40,401 nucleotides of DNA from Acidobacteriota bacterium (GTDB lineage: Bacteria > Acidobacteriota > Terriglobia > UBA7540): positions 1-40,401 of the forward strand of contig JAKAWN010000010.1 in assembly GCA_021827245.1 (NCBI GenBank), in the 5' to 3' direction. Below, piece by piece: positions 1 to 7,512 of this stretch. The notes beneath the pieces are model-generated. The model was not told the origin of the DNA. It saw only the letters and a list, made by a program, of their open reading frames with translations, and did not search any database. Positions within the stretch are counted from its first letter, which is position 1, and each line of letters opens with the position of its first letter. Both the position numbers and the translations under genes were made by a program.

Positions 1-693
1 GTTGTCCTGGCTTTGGCCGAAGGTTGTTCCGATTTTCTCCGCGACGCCGATGACACGGAGCGACCGGCCGCCCACGTTGATCTCTTTGCCGATAGGGTCA
101 ACATTGGGAAAGAATTTATCAACCAGGTCCCGCCCGATAAAACAAACGGGCGCGCCGTGAACGTAATCGGATTCAGTGATATAGCGCCCATAGTCAACCT
201 TCTGCTGGCCGATGTCGATCATGCTGGGTGTTACTCCCGTAAGCACCACATCGTAGATAACCTGGCCGCCATACTTTGCGGTGCGGCCACTGTACCCAGC
301 CGTCGCGCCGATGGCCTTGTACCCTTCAACGTACTCCTTCAGGAATCGGTAGTCCTCCATCCGAATGGGCCGGTTGCGCCGCCGCGCGGCGAGCCATGCT
401 GCGTAACCCTGGGCCCACTTGTATTGGCTCACGATGAAAGTATTCACGCCCAGGTTGGCAATGTGCTCGGCGATGTAGAGATTCATGCCATTGATGACGG
501 ACATCACGACGATCAAGGTGGTGGTGGCTATCACCACGCCAAGGAGAGTCAAAAAAGAGCGCAGCTTGTGGGCATTCAGCGCCTCGATGGCGATCCAGAA
601 AGCCTCTCGGGCCGTCACCCAGGCGTTAAAAAGTTCGCCATGCCGGCGCCGCGGGTTGCTTGCCGTAGCTTGATTAGAGGTTGCAATCCCCAA
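1..693 (-). CDS. MacB/FtsX-type ABC transporter permease, partial (3' end beyond window)
   Basis: Inner-membrane permease of a MacAB-like exporter; only the N-terminal half is present because the gene runs off the left edge. Read on the minus strand it has a short cytoplasmic leader, a first membrane segment (around LRSFLTLLGVVIATTTLIVV) and the start of the periplasmic MacB core domain, with GVTPSMIDIG and YVHGAPVCFIGRDLVDKFFP visible. There is no ATG near the expected N-terminus. The TTG at 691-693 is preferred because GGAG lies five bases upstream; a GTG at 616-618 lies closer to the membrane segment but has no Shine-Dalgarno. The start is about 43 bases after the ATPase stop, so the three exporter genes form one operon. 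The substrate cannot be predicted; family members export peptides, macrolides or lipoproteins. Confidence 0.85.
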   Translation of the reverse strand, partial: MGIATSNQATASNPRRRHGELFNAWVTAREAFWIAIEALNAHKLRSFLTLLGVVIATTTLIVVMSVINGMNLYIAEHIANLGVNTFIVSQYKWAQGYAAWLAARRRNRPIRMEDYRFLKEYVEGYKAIGATAGYSGRTAKYGGQVIYDVVLTGVTPSMIDIGQQKVDYGRYITESDYVHGAPVCFIGRDLVDKFFPNVDPIGKEINVGGRSLRVIGVAEKIGTTFGQSQDN

Positions 694-736
694 GAAATCT
701 CCACTCGCGCGGGCATTACCAGCCGGTAGAAGCCGC

Positions 737-1492
737 TCACCCTACTTGTTCATCCCGGTCGATTTTTCCATCCCGGATGTGAATAATGCGATGGGCTCGG
801 GCGGCGACGTCATGTTCATGAGTGACCACAACAATCGTGTTGCCCGACTGATGGAGACGTTCAAACAGGTTCATGATCTCATCGCCGGTGGCTGAATCCA
901 GGTTCCCGGTGGGCTCGTCGGCAAGGATAATCGAAGGATGGTTGATCAGGGCGCGTGCGATTGCCACTCGCTGGCGCTGGCCTCCGGAAAGCTCATTAGG
1001 GCGATGGTCCACCCTGTCGCCTAATTCCACCATGCGCAGCACAGCCTGGGCGCGTTCCAGTCTTTCTTCCGGAGGCGTTCCGTTGTAAATCAGAGGCAGT
1101 TCGACATTGTGAAGCGCCGTGGCGCGAGGCAACAAGTTGAAGGTTTGGAAAACGAAACCGATTTCCTTGTTGCGGATGTAAGCAAGTTCGTCGTCCGTGA
1201 GCTCGCTGACCAGGCGGCCGTTCAGCCAGTACTGGCCGCTTGTGGGCGTGTCGAGACAGCCGATGAGATTCATCAGGGTTGATTTGCCAGATCCCGATGG
1301 CCCCATGATAGCGACATATTCTCCCTTGCGGATGGAAAATGTGACTCCGCACAGGGCATTGACCTGAACCGCCTCCATGTCATAGGTCTTCCACAGGTCC
1401 TCGGCCTGGATCACAATGTTGTGCGAAGAAGAGGATTCTTCCCAGAGTCTGGAGGAGTCGATTTGCGATTCCGTCGTTGAAAAAGGTTCCAT
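737..1492 (-). CDS. ABC transporter ATP-binding protein, MacB/LolD family
   Basis: Cytoplasmic ATPase that powers the adjacent permease. It has a complete nucleotide-binding domain: Walker [11 protein letters not shown]-loop at [10 protein letters not shown], signature [15 protein letters not shown], Walker [10 protein letters not shown] and the H-loop in VVVTHEHD. Of about 250 residues, the first 20 or so are a poorly conserved leader before [12 protein letters not shown]. The frame is open up to a TTG at 1513, but the ATG at 1492 is chosen because GGAG lies eight bases upstream. It sits 59 bases after the adaptor stop and is followed directly by the permease, the usual adaptor-ATPase-permease order. 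The family assignment is firm; the transported substrate is unknown. Confidence 0.93.
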   Translation of the reverse strand: MEPFSTTESQIDSSRLWEESSSSHNIVIQAEDLWKTYDMEAVQVNALCGVTFSIRKGEYVAIMGPSGSGKSTLMNLIGCLDTPTSGQYWLNGRLVSELTDDELAYIRNKEIGFVFQTFNLLPRATALHNVELPLIYNGTPPEERLERAQAVLRMVELGDRVDHRPNELSGGQRQRVAIARALINHPSIILADEPTGNLDSATGDEIMNLFERLHQSGNTIVVVTHEHDVAARAHRIIHIRDGKIDRDEQVG

Positions 1493-1551
1493 GATTCGAT
1501 CTCCAGCTGCCAACCGAGCTTCCCTGCCAGCCCTACGGCGGCGTAACGCGA

Positions 1552-3102
1552 TTACGAGGAGGATGAAGGCTGGCCAAGGGTACTGACGCTGTTGTCAATC
1601 TTGATCCTTGCGTCGTTCTTGAGCGTACGGAGCACCTCATAACTCCCGGTAACAATCTCTTCACCGGGTTTGAGGCCGCTGAGAACCTCGACATTCATCG
1701 TCCCCATAATTCCGGTCTTTACGGGTGTGAAGACGGCCCGGCCATTGCGGACGACAAACACGCCCTGGATCTCCTTCTTGCTATTGGAATCCTGGCTGGC
1801 TTCGCCGGGTCCCGCCGCCAGAGCCTTTCCTTTTTCGCTCTCCTTCTTCTGGCGTTCAAGTTCCCCCTGCTCCCGGATTGTCAGGGCTTGAATCGGGATA
1901 GTAATCGCATCTTTGCGCGTGGCGGTCGTGATCTTGGCGGTGGTTGAGAGGCCGGGACGAAGTCCTGTCGGCGGATTGTCAAGCGTGACGTAGACCTCAA
2001 AGTCCTTCGCCTCACCTGTGTTGACGGAAGTTGCACTGCTCGTTGTCTGGCCGGAGCTGGAGCTGATGGCGCTCATCCCGACTTCCGTCACATGCCCCTT
2101 AAACCTCTTTTCGGGTATCGCGTCAATCGAGACCTCCGCCGTTTGGCCGTTTTTGACGCTCAGGATGTCAGACTCATCCACGTCAACCACCGCGTTGATA
2201 ACCGAAAGATTGGAAACCTGGAAAAGTACGCTTCCCACCTGGTTCTGAATGCCCGGAACCACATTCTCGCCCACATGAACCGGCAGGGAGGTGATCACTC
2301 CGTCGAAGGGCGCCGTGTAAATGGTCTGATCGCGGGCGTTTTCGATGCCAATGAGTTGTGCCTTAGCCTGCAAAACGCGCGCATTCGACATGTCACGGTT
2401 AAAGACTGCCTGGCGAAGTTGCGCCTTGGCTTGCTCAACCTGGGCCTTGGCGGAGGCAACCGCTGCCTCGGCGACCTCATAGTTGCTCAGATCCTGATCA
2501 AAAACCTGCCGGGCTATCAATTGTTCGTTGAACATCTGCTGCGCGCGTGTGAAGTCATCCTTGGCCTGCTTAAGCTTGGCCTGCGCCTGGCTCAGATTGG
2601 CCTGGGCTGTCTGAAGGTTCGCCGAAGCGGATTGCACGGCCGCCTGCTGAACTTGCGCGTCCGCCCGAGCAGAACTGAGGGCCGCCTGCTGAGCACGCAC
2701 ATCAGCCTCCTGCTGGACATCTTCAGTGCGCATGAGGAGCTGGCCCTTCTTGACGTTATCGCCCTCCTTTACAAGAATTTCGGTAACCTTGCCAAAGGAA
2801 TTGGCGTTGACAGTAGCAAACATGTTCGGCGGCGGCTTGATTTCACCTGAGGCGGTCACGATCGCGGAAAGATTCTGCCGCATCACTTTGCCGGTTTGAA
2901 CAGTTATCAGACCACGACGGCTCCATGCAATACCGCCAAGCACCAGTCCCACCAGAAGCACTGCACCTAGAATGAGGAGCCAAGCCTTGGTCTTCGCGGA
3001 CCGGCCGTGCTTTACTTGTCTCCCGAGCGGACCACGCGGCAATCCCGTTTCTTCGTCGCCGAGATGGATATGACCTATTTTGACTTCAGTGGTTTGGCCC
3101 AT
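1552..3102 (-). CDS. HlyD/MacA-family periplasmic adaptor of an ABC exporter
   Basis: Membrane-fusion subunit linking the inner-membrane ABC transporter to an outer-membrane channel. It is 516 residues. A cytoplasmic tail is followed by one membrane anchor (about residues 41-62), a lipoyl half-motif, a long Ala/Gln-rich coiled-coil hairpin (about 115-250), the second lipoyl half ([17 protein letters not shown]), a beta-barrel domain and a C-terminal membrane-proximal domain. It is longer than E. coli MacA (about 370 residues) because of the long hairpin and a charged insert near 420-450 rich in Lys, Glu and Gln. ATG start, with AAAGG a short distance upstream. First gene of the adaptor-ATPase-permease operon. 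No TolC-like gene lies in the window, so the outer-membrane partner must be encoded elsewhere. Confidence 0.92.
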   Translation of the reverse strand: MGQTTEVKIGHIHLGDEETGLPRGPLGRQVKHGRSAKTKAWLLILGAVLLVGLVLGGIAWSRRGLITVQTGKVMRQNLSAIVTASGEIKPPPNMFATVNANSFGKVTEILVKEGDNVKKGQLLMRTEDVQQEADVRAQQAALSSARADAQVQQAAVQSASANLQTAQANLSQAQAKLKQAKDDFTRAQQMFNEQLIARQVFDQDLSNYEVAEAAVASAKAQVEQAKAQLRQAVFNRDMSNARVLQAKAQLIGIENARDQTIYTAPFDGVITSLPVHVGENVVPGIQNQVGSVLFQVSNLSVINAVVDVDESDILSVKNGQTAEVSIDAIPEKRFKGHVTEVGMSAISSSSGQTTSSATSVNTGEAKDFEVYVTLDNPPTGLRPGLSTTAKITTATRKDAITIPIQALTIREQGELERQKKESEKGKALAAGPGEASQDSNSKKEIQGVFVVRNGRAVFTPVKTGIMGTMNVEVLSGLKPGEEIVTGSYEVLRTLKNDARIKIDNSVSTLGQPSSSS

Positions 3103-3542
3103 GGGGACCTTTCAATTGACCTCTTCACTTGGAGATCAGGCGCGATTACGGATTGCACGGCAGATGCTCACCTTGCGCTGAAGTGAATTGTGTGCACAGT
3201 AAGTTTCACTGCTACAGTGTTTATACGTTCGGGCAGCGGAAAAGGTTCCACCAGCAATTCCCTTTTGGGAACCCGGGATTTCCCGCCAGGATAACTCCTC
3301 CTCCTGCGCTCCTCGCAAGCAAACTCCATCTGACCCTCATTTTACCCCCTGTCTGTGCAGTAATAAACACCATTGTTGCGCCGGGTGGAAAGGCGAGATA
3401 GCAGAGGACGACTCTCTCCTGAAAGGCCCAGGTATTGCAGTGCTGAGGCAATTCTTCAGGCCACCTTTGGAGCCAAAACAACATCACTGAATTCGGTAAG
3501 CAACCGATGGGGAGAGAATGCTTCTGGAGAGTGGGGAAGCGG

Positions 3543-3571
3543 TTGACTTTCTCATTTGCGAAAAATACAAT
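3543..3571 (+). promoter_or_regulatory. Sigma-70-type promoter for the GWxTD gene
   Basis: TTGACT (3543-3548) and TACAAT (3566-3571) are separated by exactly 17 bases, each one mismatch from consensus. The predicted start of transcription is about 35 bases upstream of the TTG start codon at 3614. This is the best promoter match seen in the window. Confidence 0.75.
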
Positions 3572-3583
3572 TAGGGATATTGA

Positions 3584-3600
3584 TTCTCCGAGGCGGAGAA
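3584..3600 (+). promoter_or_regulatory. Hairpin in the 5'UTR, just before the ribosome-binding site
   Basis: TTCTCCG-AGG-CGGAGAA is a perfect 7-bp stem with a 3-base loop. It ends two bases before GGAGG, the ribosome-binding site of the GWxTD gene, so it lies between the predicted transcription start and the start codon and might modulate translation or mRNA stability. Its role is inferred from position only. Confidence 0.45.
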
Positions 3601-3613
3601 GGGAGGACAGCAG

Positions 3614-5347
3614 TTGGGGAAAGGGATTTATTGCTCTCGGAAATTCAATAACCGGATCCTTTGGGTTGTGGCACTCCTGGTTGGGGCAAGCTTTCTAGGA
3701 GCTATCGCTCCGTCGGCTTTTGCCATTAAGAACAAGGAGAAGGAGAAGGAAGAGAAGAAACTTACCAAAGAAGAACGTCGTCGGCAGAAGGCTATCCAGA
3801 AGGAAATGGAAAGCCCATATAAGAAGTGGATCAATGGGCCGATTTCCTACATCATCACCCCCCAGGAGCGGGCCGCATTCAAGAAGCTAACTACCGACGA
3901 GGAGCGTGACCGCTTTATCCAGGAATTCTGGAGGCGGCGCAATCCCAATCCTGGCTCGCCTGAAAACACGTTCAAAGAAGAGTTTTACCGCCGTATTGCG
4001 TATGCCAATGAGCATTTTTCCTCGGGAATCCCCGGTTGGCGGACAGATCGTGGACACATCTACATCATGTACGGGCCGCCGGATGAGATTGAGTCACACC
4101 CCAGCGGTGGCTCTTACGTGCCTAACCCTAACGAGCTTCCATATGCTGGACCCGGCGCCTCCACTACCATGGTGACTTATCCTTTCGTGGATTGGTATTA
4201 CCACTACATTCCGGGAATCGGCGAGAATGTGAAGCTTGAGTTTGTTGATCCGACCATGACGGGTGAATATCATCTCACCATGAACCCTTGCGAAAAAGAT
4301 GCGTTGGCGGAAGTCCCCGGAGATATGACCGGATGCCAGGGCGGGGTCTCCATCGGACCGATCTGGAATCCCAATCTGGTGATGAACCCCAACAACATGA
4401 CTGGAAGCGGTGCCGGGGGGGCGATGGTCACCTCCAATATGATGGGCGAGCAATATGACGAATTTAATCGCCTGGACCTTTATGCGAAAATCTTCCAGCC
4501 TCCGTCCATAAAATTCAACGATCTGAGGACGATGGTCACATCGACAGTGACGTCGCAGCTGCTGCCCTTTAGCGTTCGGGTTGACTATATTAAAATTACG
4601 GACGACACCGTTCTTACGCCAATCACTGTGCAGATCCCAAACCGCGAGATGCAGTTTGAAAACAAACAGGGAGTGATGGAGGCTGTTCTTGATGTCTATG
4701 GGCAGCTTTCGACCATAGGCGGCGAGGTGGCCACGACGTTCGAACAGGGCATTTCTGCGGCCGTCCCCCAACACGATTTTCAGGCCTACGTCAATCAGGA
4801 GTCCGTTTACCAAAAGGCGGTTTATTTGCGCCCGGGACGCTACAAGCTTTCCATTGTGATTAAGGATGACCACAGCGGCCACATGGGATCGGAAAACCTC
4901 GGCATTGTCGTACCCCAGTTCAGCGACAGTAAATTGAGCACGAGCTCGCTTATCCTCGCTGATGAGATCCAGCCGCTGCCGACGAGCGAAGTGGGTTCCG
5001 GGCCATACGTCATCGGCGGAACGAAAGTGCGTCCCAGCGTGAATCAAACCTTTACACACAGACAAAACCTTGGTATCTATATGCAGGTTTATAATCTCGG
5101 TCTTGATCCGAAGACGCACCGCCCGTCGGCGAGTATTGACTATTTGATTTCCAAGGACGGCAAGACAATTTTGAACCAGACGCAGCAAGCGGCAACCATT
5201 CACGATGCTTCCGAGCAAGTGACGCTGGAGAAGACGATGCCAGCAAAGTTGCTCCCGCCTGGCAAGTATACCTTACAGATCAAAATTCATGATAACGTCA
5301 AAGATCAGACGGATACTCGGACCACCAGTTTCAAGGTTGAACAATGA
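3614..5347 (+). CDS. GWxTD domain-containing secreted protein
   Basis: Unknown molecular function; the family is named for its GWxTD motif, found here as GWRTDRG near residues 141-147, followed by IYIMYGPPDEIE. 577 residues. An N-terminal signal peptide (hydrophobic LWVVALLVGASFLGAI, likely cut after AFA near residue 37) is followed by a Lys/Glu-rich stretch (about 38-65), the GWxTD domain (about 70-230) and a beta-rich C-terminal half. The start is TTG at 3614, supported by GGAGG a few bases upstream; no ATG fits. It is expected in the periplasm or at the cell surface. The gene is followed 67 bases later by an outer-membrane barrel protein on the same strand, suggesting a shared transcript. 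GWxTD proteins are common in Acidobacteriota, which supports the taxonomic guess. Confidence 0.9.
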   Translation: MGKGIYCSRKFNNRILWVVALLVGASFLGAIAPSAFAIKNKEKEKEEKKLTKEERRRQKAIQKEMESPYKKWINGPISYIITPQERAAFKKLTTDEERDRFIQEFWRRRNPNPGSPENTFKEEFYRRIAYANEHFSSGIPGWRTDRGHIYIMYGPPDEIESHPSGGSYVPNPNELPYAGPGASTTMVTYPFVDWYYHYIPGIGENVKLEFVDPTMTGEYHLTMNPCEKDALAEVPGDMTGCQGGVSIGPIWNPNLVMNPNNMTGSGAGGAMVTSNMMGEQYDEFNRLDLYAKIFQPPSIKFNDLRTMVTSTVTSQLLPFSVRVDYIKITDDTVLTPITVQIPNREMQFENKQGVMEAVLDVYGQLSTIGGEVATTFEQGISAAVPQHDFQAYVNQESVYQKAVYLRPGRYKLSIVIKDDHSGHMGSENLGIVVPQFSDSKLSTSSLILADEIQPLPTSEVGSGPYVIGGTKVRPSVNQTFTHRQNLGIYMQVYNLGLDPKTHRPSASIDYLISKDGKTILNQTQQAATIHDASEQVTLEKTMPAKLLPPGKYTLQIKIHDNVKDQTDTRTTSFKVEQ

Positions 5348-5414
5348 AGAGGGAGTGTTGATTACGACTCGGAATTAGGGGCTAAGAATTTCTGAAGGCA
5401 TTAATCGAGGCATA

Positions 5415-7217
5415 ATGCGACGCTCGGATAGTCCAAGGCGAGGCCCGGAAGTGGTCGCTGCGGGTCTCTTTTTCTGTCTCCTGTTGACGGCTTGTCAGGC
5501 TGTTAGCGCCGAGTTCGGCCGGGTTTCGGGTACTGTTACCGATACCTCGGGGAAGCCGATCATGGGCGCGACGGTCCTGCTGACAGGAGCCGGATTGAAC
5601 GAGTCCAAGGGATTTCTGGAGGGCTCGATCGGCCGGGCTTTTACGAATGCTCAAGGAAGTTTCACTATCAGCCGCGTAGCCCCTGGCTGGTACTCCCTGC
5701 AGGTGATTTCGCCAGCGAAGCTGCCAGGTTTTCGGAGCAGGGTTCAAGTGAAGCCGGGGATGACAACCCGGGAAGTTTTCGCCCTGGGTGACATCCTTTC
5801 GGGAATCCGCTGGCATCCTCCCACACATAACTCCCATGCGTGGGGACGCGAATGGAAATGGATCCTGCGGACATCAGCCTCGACTCGCCCTATTCTCCGC
5901 TACCAGAAAACCGACAGTGACCATAAAAAGACCGCCAATCACACACCTCTTCCTGCACGCCGCTTGCTGGCGATGGTACCGGGGTCAGCAGGCGCCAACG
6001 GCCTTTCAGAAGATCCCGGGACGGAAACCGTCGTTGCCTACCTGCATTCTTTGGACGCCAATTCAGACGTCCTGGTAGCAGGCTCCGTCAGCCGAAGCAG
6101 CATTGACGGGCAATCGGTCATTGCTGAGTATCGAAGGGGCCTCATCAGAAGAGATCACCAAGACATCAGCCTTGCAGTTCATCAGTTGACCCTGGATGGA
6201 AATGATGTTGCGTTTTCTTCAACGGACGGACACAGCGTGCCGATTTCCCGTGGGATGGTGTTTCGCTATGTTCAGACGCGCCAACTCTCCGATGCTCTGA
6301 CTGTTACCGCAGGCTTTGAGATGAAGTACTTAAACTCTGTCAGTGACGCAAGCACATCCCAGCCCGAGATTGATCTTGCTTACAGGCTCGACCGAGATAC
6401 CGTTTTAAATTTCAGCTATGGTACGGCTGACATGGACCGGCCCGCTACTCCGCTCCAGCGCATCGGAGGCCTTGACGCCTTTCCGCTCGTAACCATGCAT
6501 AATTTTCATCCTCGGCTCGAGGACACCAGGCACATCGAGCTTCGGCTGCAGCGAAGGCTCGGCGCGGGGTCCCGAATAGAGTTTGCAGCCTATCACGACG
6601 GGTTCCGGAATGTAGCGGTGTGGGACATCGGAGGATTGCAGGGTCTCAGGAATTCGTCATCAGCAGGCAATGTACTCATTAGTCCTGATGGAAACAGGGC
6701 TGTCCTGAACGCGGGGAATTATGGATCTTCCGGAGGAGAGGTGGCCTATGAGCAGCGCCTCGGTCGACGCGGGGAAATGGGCATTATGTATGCCTTCGGT
6801 AGCGCGTTGGCGGTCAACCCTTCAGCGGGAGCCAGTTCTGCCCTTGCGGTCGACGCGTCAAACTTGCCTGCCTTGCTCCACGCGGAATACACACAGTCCA
6901 TCTCCGGCAGGTTTTCGACTTCTATTCCAGTCTTGAAGACTCAGGTTATTAACAGTTACACGTGGCTCCCGGCCGGACGCATAACTGTCGTTGATCCTTA
7001 CGGACAGAACAGGTTTGAATTTGAGCCTTTTTGGGGTTTGCAGATCCGGCAGCCACTTCCCAGAATCGACATGCTGCCCGTGAGGATCGTGGCAATAGCC
7101 GATTTCAGAAACTTGCTCGGACAAGGATCCGTCACGCTGAAACATGTGAACGGTGGATCCGTCCTACTTACCCCCGCCTATCGCGCCATCCGAGGCGGGT
7201 TTGCTGTCCAGTTTTGA
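5415..7217 (+). CDS. CarboxypepD_reg-like domain protein with C-terminal outer-membrane beta barrel
   Basis: Probable outer-membrane protein of 600 residues. The signal sequence contains a lipobox-like LTAC (cysteine about residue 26), with an alternative type I site at VSA shortly after. Residues about 35-110 form a carboxypeptidase-regulatory-like (transthyretin fold) domain, with GRVSGTVTDTSGKPIMGATV typical of its first strand. The remainder is a series of amphipathic beta strands ending in GGFAVQF; a terminal phenylalanine is the usual outer-membrane barrel signature. No TonB plug domain or TonB box is recognisable and the barrel region (about 430 residues) is shorter than a 22-strand receptor, so a classical siderophore-type receptor is unlikely. 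It lies 67 bases after the GWxTD gene, probably co-transcribed. Function unknown; N-terminal lipidation is uncertain. Confidence 0.8.
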   Translation: MRRSDSPRRGPEVVAAGLFFCLLLTACQAVSAEFGRVSGTVTDTSGKPIMGATVLLTGAGLNESKGFLEGSIGRAFTNAQGSFTISRVAPGWYSLQVISPAKLPGFRSRVQVKPGMTTREVFALGDILSGIRWHPPTHNSHAWGREWKWILRTSASTRPILRYQKTDSDHKKTANHTPLPARRLLAMVPGSAGANGLSEDPGTETVVAYLHSLDANSDVLVAGSVSRSSIDGQSVIAEYRRGLIRRDHQDISLAVHQLTLDGNDVAFSSTDGHSVPISRGMVFRYVQTRQLSDALTVTAGFEMKYLNSVSDASTSQPEIDLAYRLDRDTVLNFSYGTADMDRPATPLQRIGGLDAFPLVTMHNFHPRLEDTRHIELRLQRRLGAGSRIEFAAYHDGFRNVAVWDIGGLQGLRNSSSAGNVLISPDGNRAVLNAGNYGSSGGEVAYEQRLGRRGEMGIMYAFGSALAVNPSAGASSALAVDASNLPALLHAEYTQSISGRFSTSIPVLKTQVINSYTWLPAGRITVVDPYGQNRFEFEPFWGLQIRQPLPRIDMLPVRIVAIADFRNLLGQGSVTLKHVNGGSVLLTPAYRAIRGGFAVQF

Positions 7218-7361
7218 AATCTTGGATGTGATCGTATCAGCTTTTCCTGAGGTAGCACCGAGGTGCAAATTGGTAGAAGGTTGTACGTCGGGAGATGGCC
7301 CTAGATGGCGGTATGGAAACTGCGATTGTACCAGTTTTCATAGTATATATTCCATATTTCA

Positions 7362-7367
7362 TATAAT
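7362..7367 (+). promoter_or_regulatory. Possible -10 element upstream of the PDZ sensor kinase
   Basis: A perfect TATAAT in an AT-rich tract (7340-7367) that stands out from the surrounding GC-rich sequence in the 295-base gap before the kinase gene. No good -35 hexamer lies 16-18 bases upstream, so it may need an activator or may not be a promoter. It would give a leader of about 140 bases. Confidence 0.35.
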
Positions 7368-7512
7368 GCGGCCTCACCAAGGTGGGGATACTCACTAAAG
7401 CACTGCAGCAAGCGCTGAAAAAACATGATGAAAGCAATGATTGAGATAAGGAAACCAATTTGCTACAAACCCTTGTCAAGCGCTTGCATTTTTCCGTGAT
7501 AGCGCAAGTGCC

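Larger units (their letters stand above)
3103..3613. other. Divergent intergenic region between exporter operon and GWxTD gene
   Basis: No convincing gene. The short ORFs here overlap each other on both strands and look like noise. It holds the plus-strand promoter at 3543-3571, a 5'UTR hairpin at 3584-3600, a small dyad CACTG-CTA-CAGTG at 3207-3219, and three arms TTCCC/GGGAA/TTCCC at 3258-3284 that could form alternative hairpins upstream of the exporter operon. No good promoter for the exporter operon was identified; a TATAAA on the minus strand near 3223 lacks a -35. Confidence 0.6.

Noticed and set aside
13..729. Plus-strand ORF of 238 codons at the left edge
   Set aside because: It lies antisense to the MacB-type permease, whose minus-strand translation shows clear family motifs; the plus-strand product has no recognisable features.
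4094..5218. Minus-strand ORF of 374 codons
   Set aside because: Entirely antisense to the GWxTD gene, which has a signal peptide, a motif and a promoter. The ORF is a by-product of codon bias.
7471..7495. Possible sigma-54 promoter before the PDZ kinase (a TTGC element near CAAGCGC)
   Set aside because: The GG of the -24 element is missing at the required spacing, so the match is not credible.
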